64,000 bases of DNA from an uncultured Prevotellaceae bacterium (GCA_946402905.1 CAMIYC010000011.1:23257-87256); one strand, 5' to 3'; positions 1-9,153 are shown, numbered from the stretch's first letter. The notes: generated from the sequence alone by a model not told the origin. Numbers and translations are program-made.

Positions 1-2
1 GC

Positions 3-111
3 TCCCCCTCTAAGTTAGAGGGGCCAGGGGGAGTGTGTCATCTTTACAACCTCCATTTGCAGTTGTAGCCAATTCCCCCTCTAAGTTAGAGGGGGCCAGG
101 GGGAGTGTGTC
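3..111. repeat. Two copies of a C/G-rich interspersed repeat
   Basis: Two near-identical segments of about 37 bases (3-39 and 74-111) share the core CCCCCTCTAAGTTAGAGG followed by CCAGGGGGAGTGTGTC. Each core is a small palindrome (CCCCCTCTAA / TTAGAGGGG). The copies are separated by about 34 unrelated bases. They look like mobile intergenic repeats of the kind often seen in Bacteroidales. No ORF here is convincing: the 62-residue ORF of the track runs straight through both copies. Confidence 0.7.
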
Positions 112-179
112 GCTCAAGGAGACGTCCCATTGCGGCGTCTCTACTTCGCCTGATAATGACATAAGCAGGTATTTGATGA

Positions 180-314
180 AAGTCCTTCACATCAAACACC
201 TGCCCATGTCATTACTTGCATAAATTTAAGGAGGAATTCTCTAATAAGTCAACTTTCGACGTAGAAGAAGAAACCATTCCCGACGTGGAAGGCAGTACGC
301 TTTGGGACGAATAA
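180..314 (+). other. Possible 3' coding tail of an unidentified or truncated gene
   Basis: A frame without an ATG is open from 180 to the TAA at 312-314. It ends in an acidic tail with the look of a real protein C-terminus (FDVEEETIPDVEGSTLWDE). A strong rho-independent terminator follows about 57 bases later, which fits a genuine gene end. The frame is closed upstream by two TGA codons near 174-179 and next to the repeats, so if this is a gene it has lost its 5' part or is frameshifted. I do not recognise the family. It could also be chance coding. Confidence 0.25.
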
Positions 315-370
315 AATGAACCATAATTGTATAAAATCCCTTTTAATTTTTTAACAGATCTCTATTGGAA

Positions 371-401
371 GTCGGGGCGGTGTGAATCGCCCCGACTTTT
401 T
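371..401 (+). terminator. Rho-independent terminator
   Basis: A perfect 9-base-pair stem (GTCGGGGCG / CGCCCCGAC) with an 8-base loop is followed by five T residues. It would end transcription of whatever lies to its left, including the possible coding tail ending at 314. Confidence 0.85.
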
Positions 402-550
402 CGCTTGATGAGAGCCAGGTTTCAGCCCGCTCAGTGCTGTGATGCGACAGCTACGACACGTTTTCTCCATTTTGTCGCAAAAGTGGTGGTCGTGTCGCAA
501 TCATCGGTGCGAAAAAATTCACAAACCGTTCATCCCATTCTTTTTTTTAT

Positions 551-558
551 TACTTTTG
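551..558 (+). promoter_or_regulatory. Bacteroidetes -7 element before the barrel protein
   Basis: TACTTTTG matches the Bacteroidetes -7 consensus TAnnTTTG and lies about 60 bases upstream of the ATG at 620. No good TTTG -33 element is seen at the expected spacing, only a T-rich stretch. Confidence 0.5.
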
Positions 559-619
559 CAATGTCAAAGAGACAGACACCAGACAAAAATCAAATAAAAA
601 ATCTATAAAACTTAGAAAG

Positions 620-1303
620 ATGAAGACAATGAAAAAAATCATGATCGCCGCTTTGTTCGTTTGCGGCTTCGGAGTGAATGCACAGGCACAGGATTATTAC
701 GAGACAAAGCATGACGTGGCTATCACGGTAGGTACGGGTACTACTTCACAAATTTTCAACGGTCTCTCCGATTTTTCCAGTGTCATGGGTTCGATGATGA
801 TCACTGGCATCCTCTCGGGAGGAGAACTTATAGGTTACACCTCCTACGACATCAAGATGGAGACACCTACTATCACTGCAGAATATTTCTATCATATTAA
901 CAAGGTCGTGAGCTTGGGCGGTATCGTGGGATTCAATGCAAGAATCGACGATATGTATGGAAACATCCGTTATGGCAACGATACCGAGAAAAAAGAAAAA
1001 ATCGGTGAAGGCAAAAGAATCAATCTCACCATTTTGCCCGCCGCAAAGTTTGACTGGCTCCGGAAGAAACATTTCGGCCTTTACTCCAAAGTAGCAGCCG
1101 GCATCACGCTCAACATCGATAAGCAGACTGTGGATGGAGGTGATGGCAAGGAGCATGAGGTGGCAAAAGACACCGAGACTTTCTTCAACTTCCAGGCCTC
1201 GGTCCTCGGTGTGGAGGCTGGCTCGCAGAGAGTACGCGGATTTGCAGAGCTGGGCTTTGGTGAGCAGGGTATTATCTTGGCTGGTATCCGCTGCAAGTTC
1301 TGA
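620..1303 (+). CDS. Exported outer-membrane beta-barrel protein
   Basis: This 227-residue protein begins with a clear signal peptide (MKTMKKIMIAALFVCGF, cleavage likely after AQA). The rest alternates polar and hydrophobic residues with frequent glycines and ends in an aromatic residue (GIRCKF), as expected for an outer-membrane barrel. An internal ATG three codons in would also serve as start. It is monocistronic: a -7 promoter element lies upstream and a strong terminator downstream. The exact ligand or role is not evident; it resembles small 'outer membrane beta-barrel' proteins of Bacteroidales only in general form. Confidence 0.7.
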   Translation: MKTMKKIMIAALFVCGFGVNAQAQDYYETKHDVAITVGTGTTSQIFNGLSDFSSVMGSMMITGILSGGELIGYTSYDIKMETPTITAEYFYHINKVVSLGGIVGFNARIDDMYGNIRYGNDTEKKEKIGEGKRINLTILPAAKFDWLRKKHFGLYSKVAAGITLNIDKQTVDGGDGKEHEVAKDTETFFNFQASVLGVEAGSQRVRGFAELGFGEQGIILAGIRCKF

Positions 1304-1358
1304 TATCAACCATTGATTGTCACGACAGCCAGGATTCTTGATTGGGTGACAACAAATC

Positions 1359-1396
1359 ATCACGGGGGCAGGTTTAAAACCTGCCCCCGTGATTTT
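1359..1396 (+). terminator. Rho-independent terminator after the barrel gene
   Basis: A 17-base-pair perfect stem (ATCACGGGGGCAGGTTT and its complement) with a 1-base loop centre is followed by TTT. It lies 55 bases after the stop codon at 1303 and just before the 3' end of the convergent helicase gene. Confidence 0.85.
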
Positions 1397-1423
1397 GGTA
1401 CGTCCGATTTTGGCCTACGTGTG

Positions 1424-4400
1424 TCAGGCGTTCTTTACTTGTCCGTCTTCTATGACGAGCGTCTTGGCTTCCACCAGGCTGTTGACGGCGCGCATGATAG
1501 CTTCGTCGAGTTTTGGCGTACGCCGGCTGTAGCCCAATATTTTTACGATCTGGCGCTTCAGATCCTCGGTGGGTACAGACAATTGCTGGCGTACGGCCAG
1601 GCGCACGGCATTCTTGATCTCTATCATCGGTATCTCGTCGATGTCGCGTCCACTGCCCTTGCGGTATTTGTCGTAGTCCCGGGCCGCGTCAGCGGTATCC
1701 CAGTAGTAGGGGTTGGCTTCTGGCGATGACGGGTCGCGGTAGGCGACACTGTCGGCCACCTCTTTCACTTCCTGCTGGATGTGGAGTGCACGGCTCTGTG
1801 AGAAGAGCTCGGCGATGCGCTTGCATATCGTGTTGAGCGTGACGGGTTGCTCCTGCTTGATCACCGCCTTGATGCTGTTGGTCATGGTGCGCCGCGCCGT
1901 CTGGAAGAGGCGGGGCCAGTAGTAGTCATAGCAGGGACTGAAATGCTTGGCCACGTATTCCTCTTCGTTGTCGTTGGTCATCTCGATGATGATTTCGTCT
2001 TCTTTCACGTCGAAGGGCACGGCATCGGCCAGCAGTTTCGCTTCGGAGGGCTTCGCCGGTTCAGCGGCCTTGGCCCGGGGTGCCCCTTTCAGCAGGGAGG
2101 ACTGGGGCTTTTTCTCTTCCTGCGCTTTGCTCTTGCGTGCGTTCTGAATGCCCTCTATGCGGTGCAGGATGCGCTCCATCACGGTGTCGCGGTTCATAAA
2201 CCAGTCGATGGTCCATATACGCATCAGGTTCCATCCCAGCCCTTTGAGTACGCCAGGCTGACAGATTTCGCGGTCGCGCTCTGTGCGGGTGTTGAAATAG
2301 TTCTTGCCGTCACAGATGATGCCGAGCAGATAGCCATTCTGGTCGTCGGGGTCGACAACGGCCAGGTCGATCTTGAAGCGTGAACGCCCCACCTGGGTGT
2401 CTACCTGGAATCCACGGCTGCGCAGCTCGGTGGCTATCGAGTCGATGAGGGCGGTCTCTGTCTGTTCCTCTACCTGGCTCGACGCAATCGACATCCGGCC
2501 GTTCTTGGCAAACTCCAGAAAGCGCTTCAGGCCTTCCACGCCACGCGCACGGCTGCGGTTCAGGTCGATCTGCTCGGGGCGGAGGGTGGAGAACACCACC
2601 ATCTCATAGCGGGCGCGGCTCACGGCCACGTTCAGGCGCCGCTCTCCGCCCTGGTTGTTGAGCGGGCCGAAGTTCATCGATACCTTGCCACTCTTGTCGG
2701 GGCCGTAGCCTACGGAGAAGAGGATGACGTCGCGCTCGTCGCCCTGCACATTCTCCAGATTTTTGATGAAGATGGGCTCTTCGCAGTCGTAGGCGCGTTT
2801 TTCCAGTTCGGGATGCTTGCTCAGCTCGTCTACGAGGATATCCTCGATCAGGTCTTGCTGCACCTTGCTGAAAGATACCACGCCGATGCTTTGTCTTGAC
2901 AGTTGGTCGTCGCTCAGACGGCGCACCACTTCTTTGACGATGGCTTCTGCCTCGGCGCGGTTGCTGCGTGTCTTACCCATGTCGTAGGTGCCGTCGATAG
3001 GCACGAAACTCACCTTCGAGGCCCGGTCGTCGACAGAAGGGAAGGTATACAACTTGCCGTCGTAATATTGAGAGTTGCTGAAGGCAATCAGACTCTCATG
3101 GCGGGAACGGTAGTGCCAAGTGAGATAGTGGTGGGGGAACGACAGGGTGATGCAGTCGTCGAGGATGCTCTCCATGTCGTCGTTGTCGGCCTCATTCTCG
3201 TCCACCTGTGTGCTGGTGAAGAAACTCGTGGGAGGCATCTGCTTCGGGTCGCCCACCACGATGAGGGCCTTGCCGCGGGCAATGGCTCCCACGGCTTCAC
3301 TCGTAGGCATCTGCGAGGCTTCGTCGAAGACCACCAGGTCAAACTTCTCCTGGTTGAGGTCGATAAATTGTGCCACGGAGATGGGACTCATCAGCATGCA
3401 GGGACACAGTTTGGGCAGCAGGGTGGGTATTTGGTCTATGATATGGCGGATGGTGGCTCCGCGGCCTCCCGAGGCGATATAGCGCTTCAGAATGCCCACC
3501 TCGGAACCGCTGGCGGCCTCAATGGTGAGCGAGGGGATGCTGGAGGCCAGCTTGCAGTAAAGTGCTTTCTTGGTCAGCTCCTGGAATTGCCGTGCCATGT
3601 CGCGGTACTTCTCTATCATGTCCTCAAAGATCATGCCGTTGAACATCTGCAGCTCCTGACGGCCGTCGATCACATCCATCGACAATTTCTTATAAAGACC
3701 TCGCTGCATGGCCTGGAGCGCCTCGCCCACGGAATGACCGCTCTCGATATAATCGACCACGGAGGCGAGGTGAGACTTTTGCAGCTGTTGCTTGCGGATG
3801 CACCACTGGGCCCAGTCTCTCGACTTGTCGATGTGCGAGATCCATTCGGGCAGACGCTCCTGGATGGACTCGAGTGTAAGTGACGGGTCGAAAATGACGG
3901 CCGATGCGCCTTCGCGCACCAGGGCGGTCAGCTGGCTCACTGCGCTCATGTCGGTGCTGAGAGTGGCGTTGGCGTCGATGGCGGGAATGTAGGCTGCCGG
4001 AGTGCCCGTGTCGCGCACCATCTCCTGCAACTGGCGGGATTTCTCCAGATAGGTCGCTATCTGTGCCCACTGCTCCTTGCCGCTCACACCCATCGAGCCG
4101 AATAGCCTCTGAGTCTCGTCTTTGCTCTCAGCCACCTGGGCTGCTTTGCGGTGGTAATCCTGCAGCTGGGCGATCAGTGGGTCGATGTGTTCCTCACTGA
4201 TGTCGGCGCGATAGCCCTTCAGGCTGTTCACCACCTTTTTCTTGGCGAAGATCCTGGCCAACGCCCATTTCTCGCAGGCTACTGTCCAGTCGGCCTTGAG
4301 TTTCATTACGTCGGCCTGCAGGATCTCAGGGGCATACGACTGGGTGATGGCTGCACTCAGCTGGTCGCGCTCTCGGCCAAGGGCGATAAGTGCCTGCCAC

Positions 4401-7195
4401 CTCTTCTGCTGCTCGGGGTCGCAGGCGGTCTTGACCATGTCGGCGTTGACCAGGGGAATCTCTCTCACCAGGTTGACAAAACGCTCAGCCCATGCCGCGC
4501 CACGCAGCGTGGAGGCTATCGAAAGCCCGTTGGCATTGGCCAGCCGTTTGATGGTGTCGGCGGCCTGTGATACCAGTGCCGGCATTTTCTGCAGCGTCTG
4601 GCCGATGACCTGTTGGGTGTCGTAAGAAGGGTTGGTGATGCGCAGGCCGTTGAGGGGGTGCGTACTGGGATGGCCGGTGATGCCGAAGACGGCGTCAAGC
4701 TCTTTCACCTGACTCTCCGCTGCGGAGATGCCGGCGCTGTCGATGCCTTTGACCAACTCGGCGTCGGGGGCTATCGACTCGTCGTAGTCGATGGCTACAT
4801 AGCGCGTGATATAGTCATAGAGCGACAGGCCCGATGGCTGCGGCCGGTGGAGCAGGTCGACCTGATGGATGAGCTTCTGCCGGTGGTCGAAGAGAGTCTT
4901 CGATTCCTGGGCGTATTCCTCGGGTGTCTTGATGCGGGTGATGTCGAGGGCTTTCTGCAGTTGTTGCAGCAGATGGCTCTTGGTCATCTTGTTGGAGTGC
5001 ATCTCCAGGCAGAATGGCTCCAGCCCGATCTTCGCCAGACGGCGTTGCACCACCTCCAGGGCAGCCATCTTCTCGGCCACAAAAAGCACACGGCGGTTGT
5101 GGTAGAGGGCATTGGCGATCATGTTGGTGATGGTCTGGCTCTTGCCTGTGCCCGGAGGGCCGTAAAGGATGAAGCTGCGACCCTCGCCCGACTCAATGAC
5201 GGCCTCAAGCTGCGAAGAGTCTACGTCCACGGGGATGGCATAGCTGCCCGGCTCTATGGTGCTGTCGATGGCGCGGGTGTCGGTCTCGTCGCTCTCGGCG
5301 ATGTCTACAAGCCGCTTCTGGATCAGACTCTCAATGATGGGATTCTGCCGCATCTTGTCCGAGTTGTTGTGGATGTCGTTCCACATCACAAACTTGTTGA
5401 ATGAGAAGATGCCAAGCATGCACTCTTCGACCACATCCCACCGGGGGTGGTCCTTGACGGCGGCGCGCACGATGGAGAACACCTGGCGCACATCGGCACC
5501 GGAGTCGTCGAGGGGCAGCGGGTTCACACCGCTGATGGTCACGCCATATTGTTGCTGCATCATCTCCACAAGGGTGGTGTTGAAGGTGAGGTCTTCCTCC
5601 CGCACGCGCAGTACATAGTTTTTGCCGCTCTTCTTGATGATGTCTACAGGCTCCAGGAGAAGCGGAGCATAGCGTGGCTTCACGCTCTTCTCGGTCTCAT
5701 ACCATTTCAGCATGCCAAGTGTGAGGAAGAGCGTGTTGGCTCCGTTTTCCTCCAGGGCAGTGCGTGAGGTGCGGAAGAAGCTCGTCAGGGCGGTGAGCAG
5801 GTCGTCGCTGTCCCAGTAGGAGTATATCTGGTTGTGCTTCATCGCCTCCTTGACGATGGGCTCCAGTGTCTCGGCGTAGGCTTTTGAGTTGTAGATACCG
5901 GTCTCGTCGGGCAGTATCTTTTGGTCCGAAGGCATGGGTAGGATATGGAAGTCTTCTTTTGCCTGAAGATGGTCTTCCATCAGGTCGATGTCGAAGGAGA
6001 TGAAAGGCACGAGCTTCTTGCCGATACGGGCGTTGAGCAGGTTGTTGCGCAACGAGAAGTCAAGCAGCTTGCGCTCCCAGATCTGCTGGCGTGTCAGCTT
6101 GCGGCCGTCCTCCGTCTGCAGGTCGTAGCTCTTCTGCTCCTTGATGCTGTCGGTGGCGTGATCGAGGGCAATACCCTCCGCCGACTGACCGCTGCTCTTG
6201 AGCGGCAGGGGGCGGATGCCGTCCAGGCGGCATCGGTATATGTCGACGGCCATGATAAACTGGTCGGGCGACTGATATAGGTGCTTCTCGGCCTCGCTTA
6301 CGGCTTTTTCGAAAGGTACGTTCTTCTCTGTCAGGCAGGTGGCCTCCACCACGACAATCTCATTGATGCCGTCGGCGATGGACTTGGACAGGAAACTCAG
6401 GTCATCGCAGATAATCTGCGGATAGTATTTGTCAACCAGCCAGCAACCCACATACATGTGACCCTCGTGAATGATGAGCAGCGGGTGTAGGCCCACTGAT
6501 TCCAGACAGGTGGCAAAGCTGAGGGAGAGGTCGGCGCAGGTGCCGAGCTTCTGGCTGAGCAACTGGCCGATCAGACGGATGCGCTGGCCGTTTTTCTCAA
6601 AACTGGCGGGCGGGGCGCAATATACCAGACTCTCTCCGCGCAGGGCCTCGTAGATAGAAGCCACCTGGGCGCGCACACGGTTGGGATCCTGTGTCTGATA
6701 CTCGTCGAGTGACGACGAACCGGTGAGACGCTCCAGCTGTTTGGCGGCGTTGATCCTCACTTGGGAGGCTTCGGGGGCATTGGGGGTGACAAAGGTGGCC
6801 AGCAACTCAGGCATGACATTGATGCCGGGCCACTCGTCGATGGCCATCAGGCGGATGGGGTGAGTGGTGCGCGACAGCGTATGGTCGCCGGATGCGATAG
6901 TCAGACTGAATGTGGTGTCGACACTTTCGGTCAGCTGCCGCAGCTTTTCCACATCGGGCTTGATGCTGAGACCACCGACGCTCACGGTCTGTCCCCGGGG
7001 AATGAGGTCGATGACCGACTCACTCGTCTCTAAGAACTCACCCGACAGACTGACGGTCAGTTCGCGCCAGTCGCTCTCGTCATCATTGGTCAGTTCGCAG
7101 GTGCCTAAATATTTCGAGCCATTGACCGACATCGCATAGTTGATACAGGGCAGATATTCCAGTCGGATGTTCTTGTCGGTGAGTTGTTCTTTCAT
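1424..7195 (-). CDS. hhe: Hhe-like DUF4011-helicase-Vsr-DUF3320 protein (candidate anti-phage defence)
   Basis: This very large protein (1923 residues from the chosen start) joins four parts. The N-terminal DUF4011-type region includes a transglutaminase-like GTCADLS segment. A superfamily 1 helicase follows, with Walker A GPPGTGKSQTITN near residue 677, Walker B VVFDEASQMP near 1289, GDPKQMPP, VQGDERDV near 1482 and NVAVSRAR. Near 1600-1640 is a Vsr/PD-(D/E)XK nuclease-like domain (RSRFKIDLAV then ICDGKNYF), and a DUF3320-type tail ends the protein. I recall this layout as the Hhe anti-phage system. The track's start at 7294 lies beyond 9-base tandem repeats and gives a low-complexity RILRILRIL leader; MKEQLTDKN at 7195 is a more natural start. 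No other defence gene is adjacent. Confidence 0.85.
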   Translation of the reverse strand: MKEQLTDKNIRLEYLPCINYAMSVNGSKYLGTCELTNDDESDWRELTVSLSGEFLETSESVIDLIPRGQTVSVGGLSIKPDVEKLRQLTESVDTTFSLTIASGDHTLSRTTHPIRLMAIDEWPGINVMPELLATFVTPNAPEASQVRINAAKQLERLTGSSSLDEYQTQDPNRVRAQVASIYEALRGESLVYCAPPASFEKNGQRIRLIGQLLSQKLGTCADLSLSFATCLESVGLHPLLIIHEGHMYVGCWLVDKYYPQIICDDLSFLSKSIADGINEIVVVEATCLTEKNVPFEKAVSEAEKHLYQSPDQFIMAVDIYRCRLDGIRPLPLKSSGQSAEGIALDHATDSIKEQKSYDLQTEDGRKLTRQQIWERKLLDFSLRNNLLNARIGKKLVPFISFDIDLMEDHLQAKEDFHILPMPSDQKILPDETGIYNSKAYAETLEPIVKEAMKHNQIYSYWDSDDLLTALTSFFRTSRTALEENGANTLFLTLGMLKWYETEKSVKPRYAPLLLEPVDIIKKSGKNYVLRVREEDLTFNTTLVEMMQQQYGVTISGVNPLPLDDSGADVRQVFSIVRAAVKDHPRWDVVEECMLGIFSFNKFVMWNDIHNNSDKMRQNPIIESLIQKRLVDIAESDETDTRAIDSTIEPGSYAIPVDVDSSQLEAVIESGEGRSFILYGPPGTGKSQTITNMIANALYHNRRVLFVAEKMAALEVVQRRLAKIGLEPFCLEMHSNKMTKSHLLQQLQKALDITRIKTPEEYAQESKTLFDHRQKLIHQVDLLHRPQPSGLSLYDYITRYVAIDYDESIAPDAELVKGIDSAGISAAESQVKELDAVFGITGHPSTHPLNGLRITNPSYDTQQVIGQTLQKMPALVSQAADTIKRLANANGLSIASTLRGAAWAERFVNLVREIPLVNADMVKTACDPEQQKRWQALIALGRERDQLSAAITQSYAPEILQADVMKLKADWTVACEKWALARIFAKKKVVNSLKGYRADISEEHIDPLIAQLQDYHRKAAQVAESKDETQRLFGSMGVSGKEQWAQIATYLEKSRQLQEMVRDTGTPAAYIPAIDANATLSTDMSAVSQLTALVREGASAVIFDPSLTLESIQERLPEWISHIDKSRDWAQWCIRKQQLQKSHLASVVDYIESGHSVGEALQAMQRGLYKKLSMDVIDGRQELQMFNGMIFEDMIEKYRDMARQFQELTKKALYCKLASSIPSLTIEAASGSEVGILKRYIASGGRGATIRHIIDQIPTLLPKLCPCMLMSPISVAQFIDLNQEKFDLVVFDEASQMPTSEAVGAIARGKALIVVGDPKQMPPTSFFTSTQVDENEADNDDMESILDDCITLSFPHHYLTWHYRSRHESLIAFSNSQYYDGKLYTFPSVDDRASKVSFVPIDGTYDMGKTRSNRAEAEAIVKEVVRRLSDDQLSRQSIGVVSFSKVQQDLIEDILVDELSKHPELEKRAYDCEEPIFIKNLENVQGDERDVILFSVGYGPDKSGKVSMNFGPLNNQGGERRLNVAVSRARYEMVVFSTLRPEQIDLNRSRARGVEGLKRFLEFAKNGRMSIASSQVEEQTETALIDSIATELRSRGFQVDTQVGRSRFKIDLAVVDPDDQNGYLLGIICDGKNYFNTRTERDREICQPGVLKGLGWNLMRIWTIDWFMNRDTVMERILHRIEGIQNARKSKAQEEKKPQSSLLKGAPRAKAAEPAKPSEAKLLADAVPFDVKEDEIIIEMTNDNEEEYVAKHFSPCYDYYWPRLFQTARRTMTNSIKAVIKQEQPVTLNTICKRIAELFSQSRALHIQQEVKEVADSVAYRDPSSPEANPYYWDTADAARDYDKYRKGSGRDIDEIPMIEIKNAVRLAVRQQLSVPTEDLKRQIVKILGYSRRTPKLDEAIMRAVNSLVEAKTLVIEDGQVKNA

Positions 7196-7220
7196 GATCG
7201 CTTGTGTTTGAAGGATTATT

Positions 7221-7274
7221 GTTCCGAGTGTTCCGAGTATTCTGAGTATTCTGAGTATTCTGAGTATTCTGAGT
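7221..7274. repeat. Six tandem 9-base repeats before the hhe start
   Basis: The segment consists of two GTTCCGAGT units followed by four ATTCTGAGT units, and a seventh degenerate unit (AATCCGAGT) begins the adjacent hairpin. The unit length is a multiple of three, so gain or loss of units keeps the upstream in-frame extension of the helicase gene open. The repeat sits 26 bases upstream of the likely start codon. Confidence 0.9.
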
Positions 7275-7301
7275 AATCCGAGTGCTATGAGCACTCGGAT
7301 T
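7275..7301 (-). terminator. Hairpin just after the radical SAM gene
   Basis: AATCCGAGTGCT and its exact complement form a 12-base-pair stem with a 3-base loop, directly after the stop codon at 7304. There is no T-run on the minus strand, so termination is plausible but not certain; it may be partial and allow readthrough into the helicase gene. Confidence 0.5.
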
Positions 7302-7303
7302 TA

Positions 7304-8083
7304 TTAATAAGAGGCAGTACAGGAGATGCCCTCGGCTATCACCTTGTCGCGGATGGCGTCCAGTTCCTGGCGGGTGGCTTTCTCAAGACCACGGGTGGGC
7401 GTCTCGCGGTCGATCGTGTAGATCATGACCTCACGCGGGGTGATCAGGCGCAGTGCATGAAGCCACGGCTGCACGTATCGGTCGGACGTGTTGTCGTAGT
7501 CGATGCCGTCTGCCACGCCTTTCATAAACATAGTCTGGATGATCACGCGGCCTTGGAAAAGCTGTAGGTTGGCGATTACCTCGTCTACGTCGTAGGTCCT
7601 GCCTATGGGGCGGTCTGTCTTTCGGATGTAGTCGATGTCCACCGTGTCGAGTTTCTGAATGTTGTTGTCTACTCTCATCAGGGCGGCTCTTACCAAGGGG
7701 TGATGGATGAAGGTGGCATTGCTCAGCACAGAAACCTTGGCAGTGGGAGCATACCGGTCGCGCAGGCGTAGGGTGTCGTCGATAATCTCGGCAAAGTGGG
7801 GGTGACCGGTGGGCTCGCCATTGCCGGCGAAAGTCAGCACATCGGGCACCTGACCCTCTTCAGCCATCTTGATGAGCGTCTGCTCCAGACTCGTGGCCAC
7901 CTCTTCACGGGTGGGGCGGGGGGAATGTGGACGGTGGTCGGCGTTGAAGCCGCATTCGCAGTATACACAGTCGAATGTGCACATCTTGCCGTCTCCGGGT
8001 TGCAGGTTGATGCCAAGGGATAATCCCAGACGGCGGCTGTGTACCGGGCCGAATATGGGTGATGGATAAATGATAGTGCTCAT
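7304..8083 (-). CDS. Radical SAM protein, COG0731-like
   Basis: This 259-residue protein has the radical SAM cluster motif CxxxCxxC (CTFDCVYC, cysteines 35, 39 and 42), preceded by a conserved GPVHSRRLG segment and followed by EVATSLEQ and TFAGNGEPTGH. This pattern fits the radical SAM group related to wyosine-base Fe-S oxidoreductases (COG0731), in which the glycine-rich GNGEPT motif contacts SAM. The substrate is unknown. It is upstream of the Hhe-like gene on the same strand, with a hairpin between them, and its promoter would lie in the divergent region shared with ftsX. A functional link with the helicase is possible but unsupported. Confidence 0.8.
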   Translation of the reverse strand: MSTIIYPSPIFGPVHSRRLGLSLGINLQPGDGKMCTFDCVYCECGFNADHRPHSPRPTREEVATSLEQTLIKMAEEGQVPDVLTFAGNGEPTGHPHFAEIIDDTLRLRDRYAPTAKVSVLSNATFIHHPLVRAALMRVDNNIQKLDTVDIDYIRKTDRPIGRTYDVDEVIANLQLFQGRVIIQTMFMKGVADGIDYDNTSDRYVQPWLHALRLITPREVMIYTIDRETPTRGLEKATRQELDAIRDKVIAEGISCTASY

Positions 8084-8127
8084 TATTTTCTTATGTTTAA
8101 GTCAGTATCCAGATGTCATAACTCATG

Positions 8128-8135
8128 CAAAGATA
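8128..8135 (-). promoter_or_regulatory. -7 element for the radical SAM gene
   Basis: The minus strand reads TATCTTTG here, a match to TAnnTTTG, 45 bases before the start codon at 8083. A TTTG at the usual -33 spacing is not evident. Confidence 0.5.
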
Positions 8136-8176
8136 GCGATTTTTTCAGTCAATATGCGTTAATAGTAGTTAAAGTG

Positions 8177-8207
8177 TTGCTATGACCAATAAAAATTTGT
8201 ACTTTTG
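8177..8207 (+). promoter_or_regulatory. Promoter of the ftsX operon
   Basis: A -33-like TTG (8177-8179), a 20-base spacer and TACTTTTG (8200-8207) match the Bacteroidetes promoter. The ATG of ftsX lies 31 bases downstream, so the leader is short. Confidence 0.65.
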
Positions 8208-8237
8208 TACCAAAATTGGTGTATTATAGCCTAAAAA

Positions 8238-9116
8238 ATGGGAAAAAACAAGAGTAAAGCCCGCAGCCGCCAAGGCTTGCAGGTCGTGACGTTATGCATC
8301 AGCACCTCCATGGTGCTTATCTTATTGGGAATGGTTGTTTTCACGGTATTCACTGCCAGGAATCTTTCTTCGTATGTCAAGGAGACACTTACTGTCACCA
8401 TGCTGCTCAGCGAGGATATTACAGACTCCGAGGCTCAACAACTGTGCAACGATCTTGGCAACAGGCCGTATATCAATAAGTTGGAGTTCATCGGAAAAGA
8501 AGAGGTGCTCAAAGAGCAAACCAAGGTGCTGGGCACCAACCCGGCAGATTTCGCAGGTACCAATCCGTTCCTCTCTTCCATCGAGTTTCAGCTCAATGCC
8601 GATTATGCCAATAACGATTCGCTCAAATGGATCTCTGACGAATTGACCAAATTGCCGAAAGTGGCAGAAATTACTTATCCGGAAGACTTGATTGACAGCG
8701 TGAACAAGACCCTGCGCAAAGTGAGTCTTGTGTTGCTGGTGTTGGCGGCCCTCTTGCTGGTGGTCTCTTTTGCACTCATCAACAACACGGTCAAGCTCGG
8801 CATCTACTCACGGCGCTTCAATATACATACGATGAAGTTGGTAGGGGCTTCCTGGAATTTCATCCGTAAGCCTTTCATCAGGCAGGCGGTGGTCCTTGGT
8901 CTCGTAGCGGGCATCATAGCCAATATCGTGCTCGCCATCGGCATGTATTCCCTCTATCAGTATCAACCAGATGTCATGACGGTCATCACATGGCAAGTGT
9001 TGGCAGTCACAGCCGTGGCCGTGTTGCTTTTCGGTGTGATCATCACCACTTTCTGCTCATGGCTCTCTGTCAACAACTTCCTCCGCATGAAAGCCGGTGA
9101 GTTGTATAAGATTTAA
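8238..9116 (+). CDS. ftsX: Cell division permease-like protein FtsX
   Basis: This 292-residue protein has the FtsX layout: a short cytoplasmic N-terminus, a membrane segment (about residues 21-43), a periplasmic domain of about 120 residues, then three membrane segments (about 168-188, 215-240 and 255-280). The segment FNIHTMKLVGASWNFIRKPF matches the conserved cytoplasmic loop of FtsX. With FtsE it forms an ABC-type complex that controls cell-wall hydrolases at division. No ftsE is seen in the window, which is common in this phylum. It heads the conserved ftsX-DUF3098-uppP-truB-queA-folK cluster. Confidence 0.92.
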   Translation: MGKNKSKARSRQGLQVVTLCISTSMVLILLGMVVFTVFTARNLSSYVKETLTVTMLLSEDITDSEAQQLCNDLGNRPYINKLEFIGKEEVLKEQTKVLGTNPADFAGTNPFLSSIEFQLNADYANNDSLKWISDELTKLPKVAEITYPEDLIDSVNKTLRKVSLVLLVLAALLLVVSFALINNTVKLGIYSRRFNIHTMKLVGASWNFIRKPFIRQAVVLGLVAGIIANIVLAIGMYSLYQYQPDVMTVITWQVLAVTAVAVLLFGVIITTFCSWLSVNNFLRMKAGELYKI

Positions 9117-9153
9117 TTCATCCATTCATTAACCCAGAAATCAAAACACAAAA

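Noticed and set aside
327-608. 93-residue ORF between the two left-end genes
   Set aside because: It runs through the terminator hairpin at 371-401 and the promoter at 551-558 and has no protein-like features.
746-1363. 205-residue minus-strand ORF over the barrel gene
   Set aside because: It is antisense to a protein with a clear signal peptide, promoter and terminator.
2903-3883. 326-residue plus-strand ORF, and others opposite the helicase gene
   Set aside because: All lie opposite the Hhe-like gene with its helicase motifs; they show no domain-like features and are rich in His, Val and Gly as expected of antisense frames.
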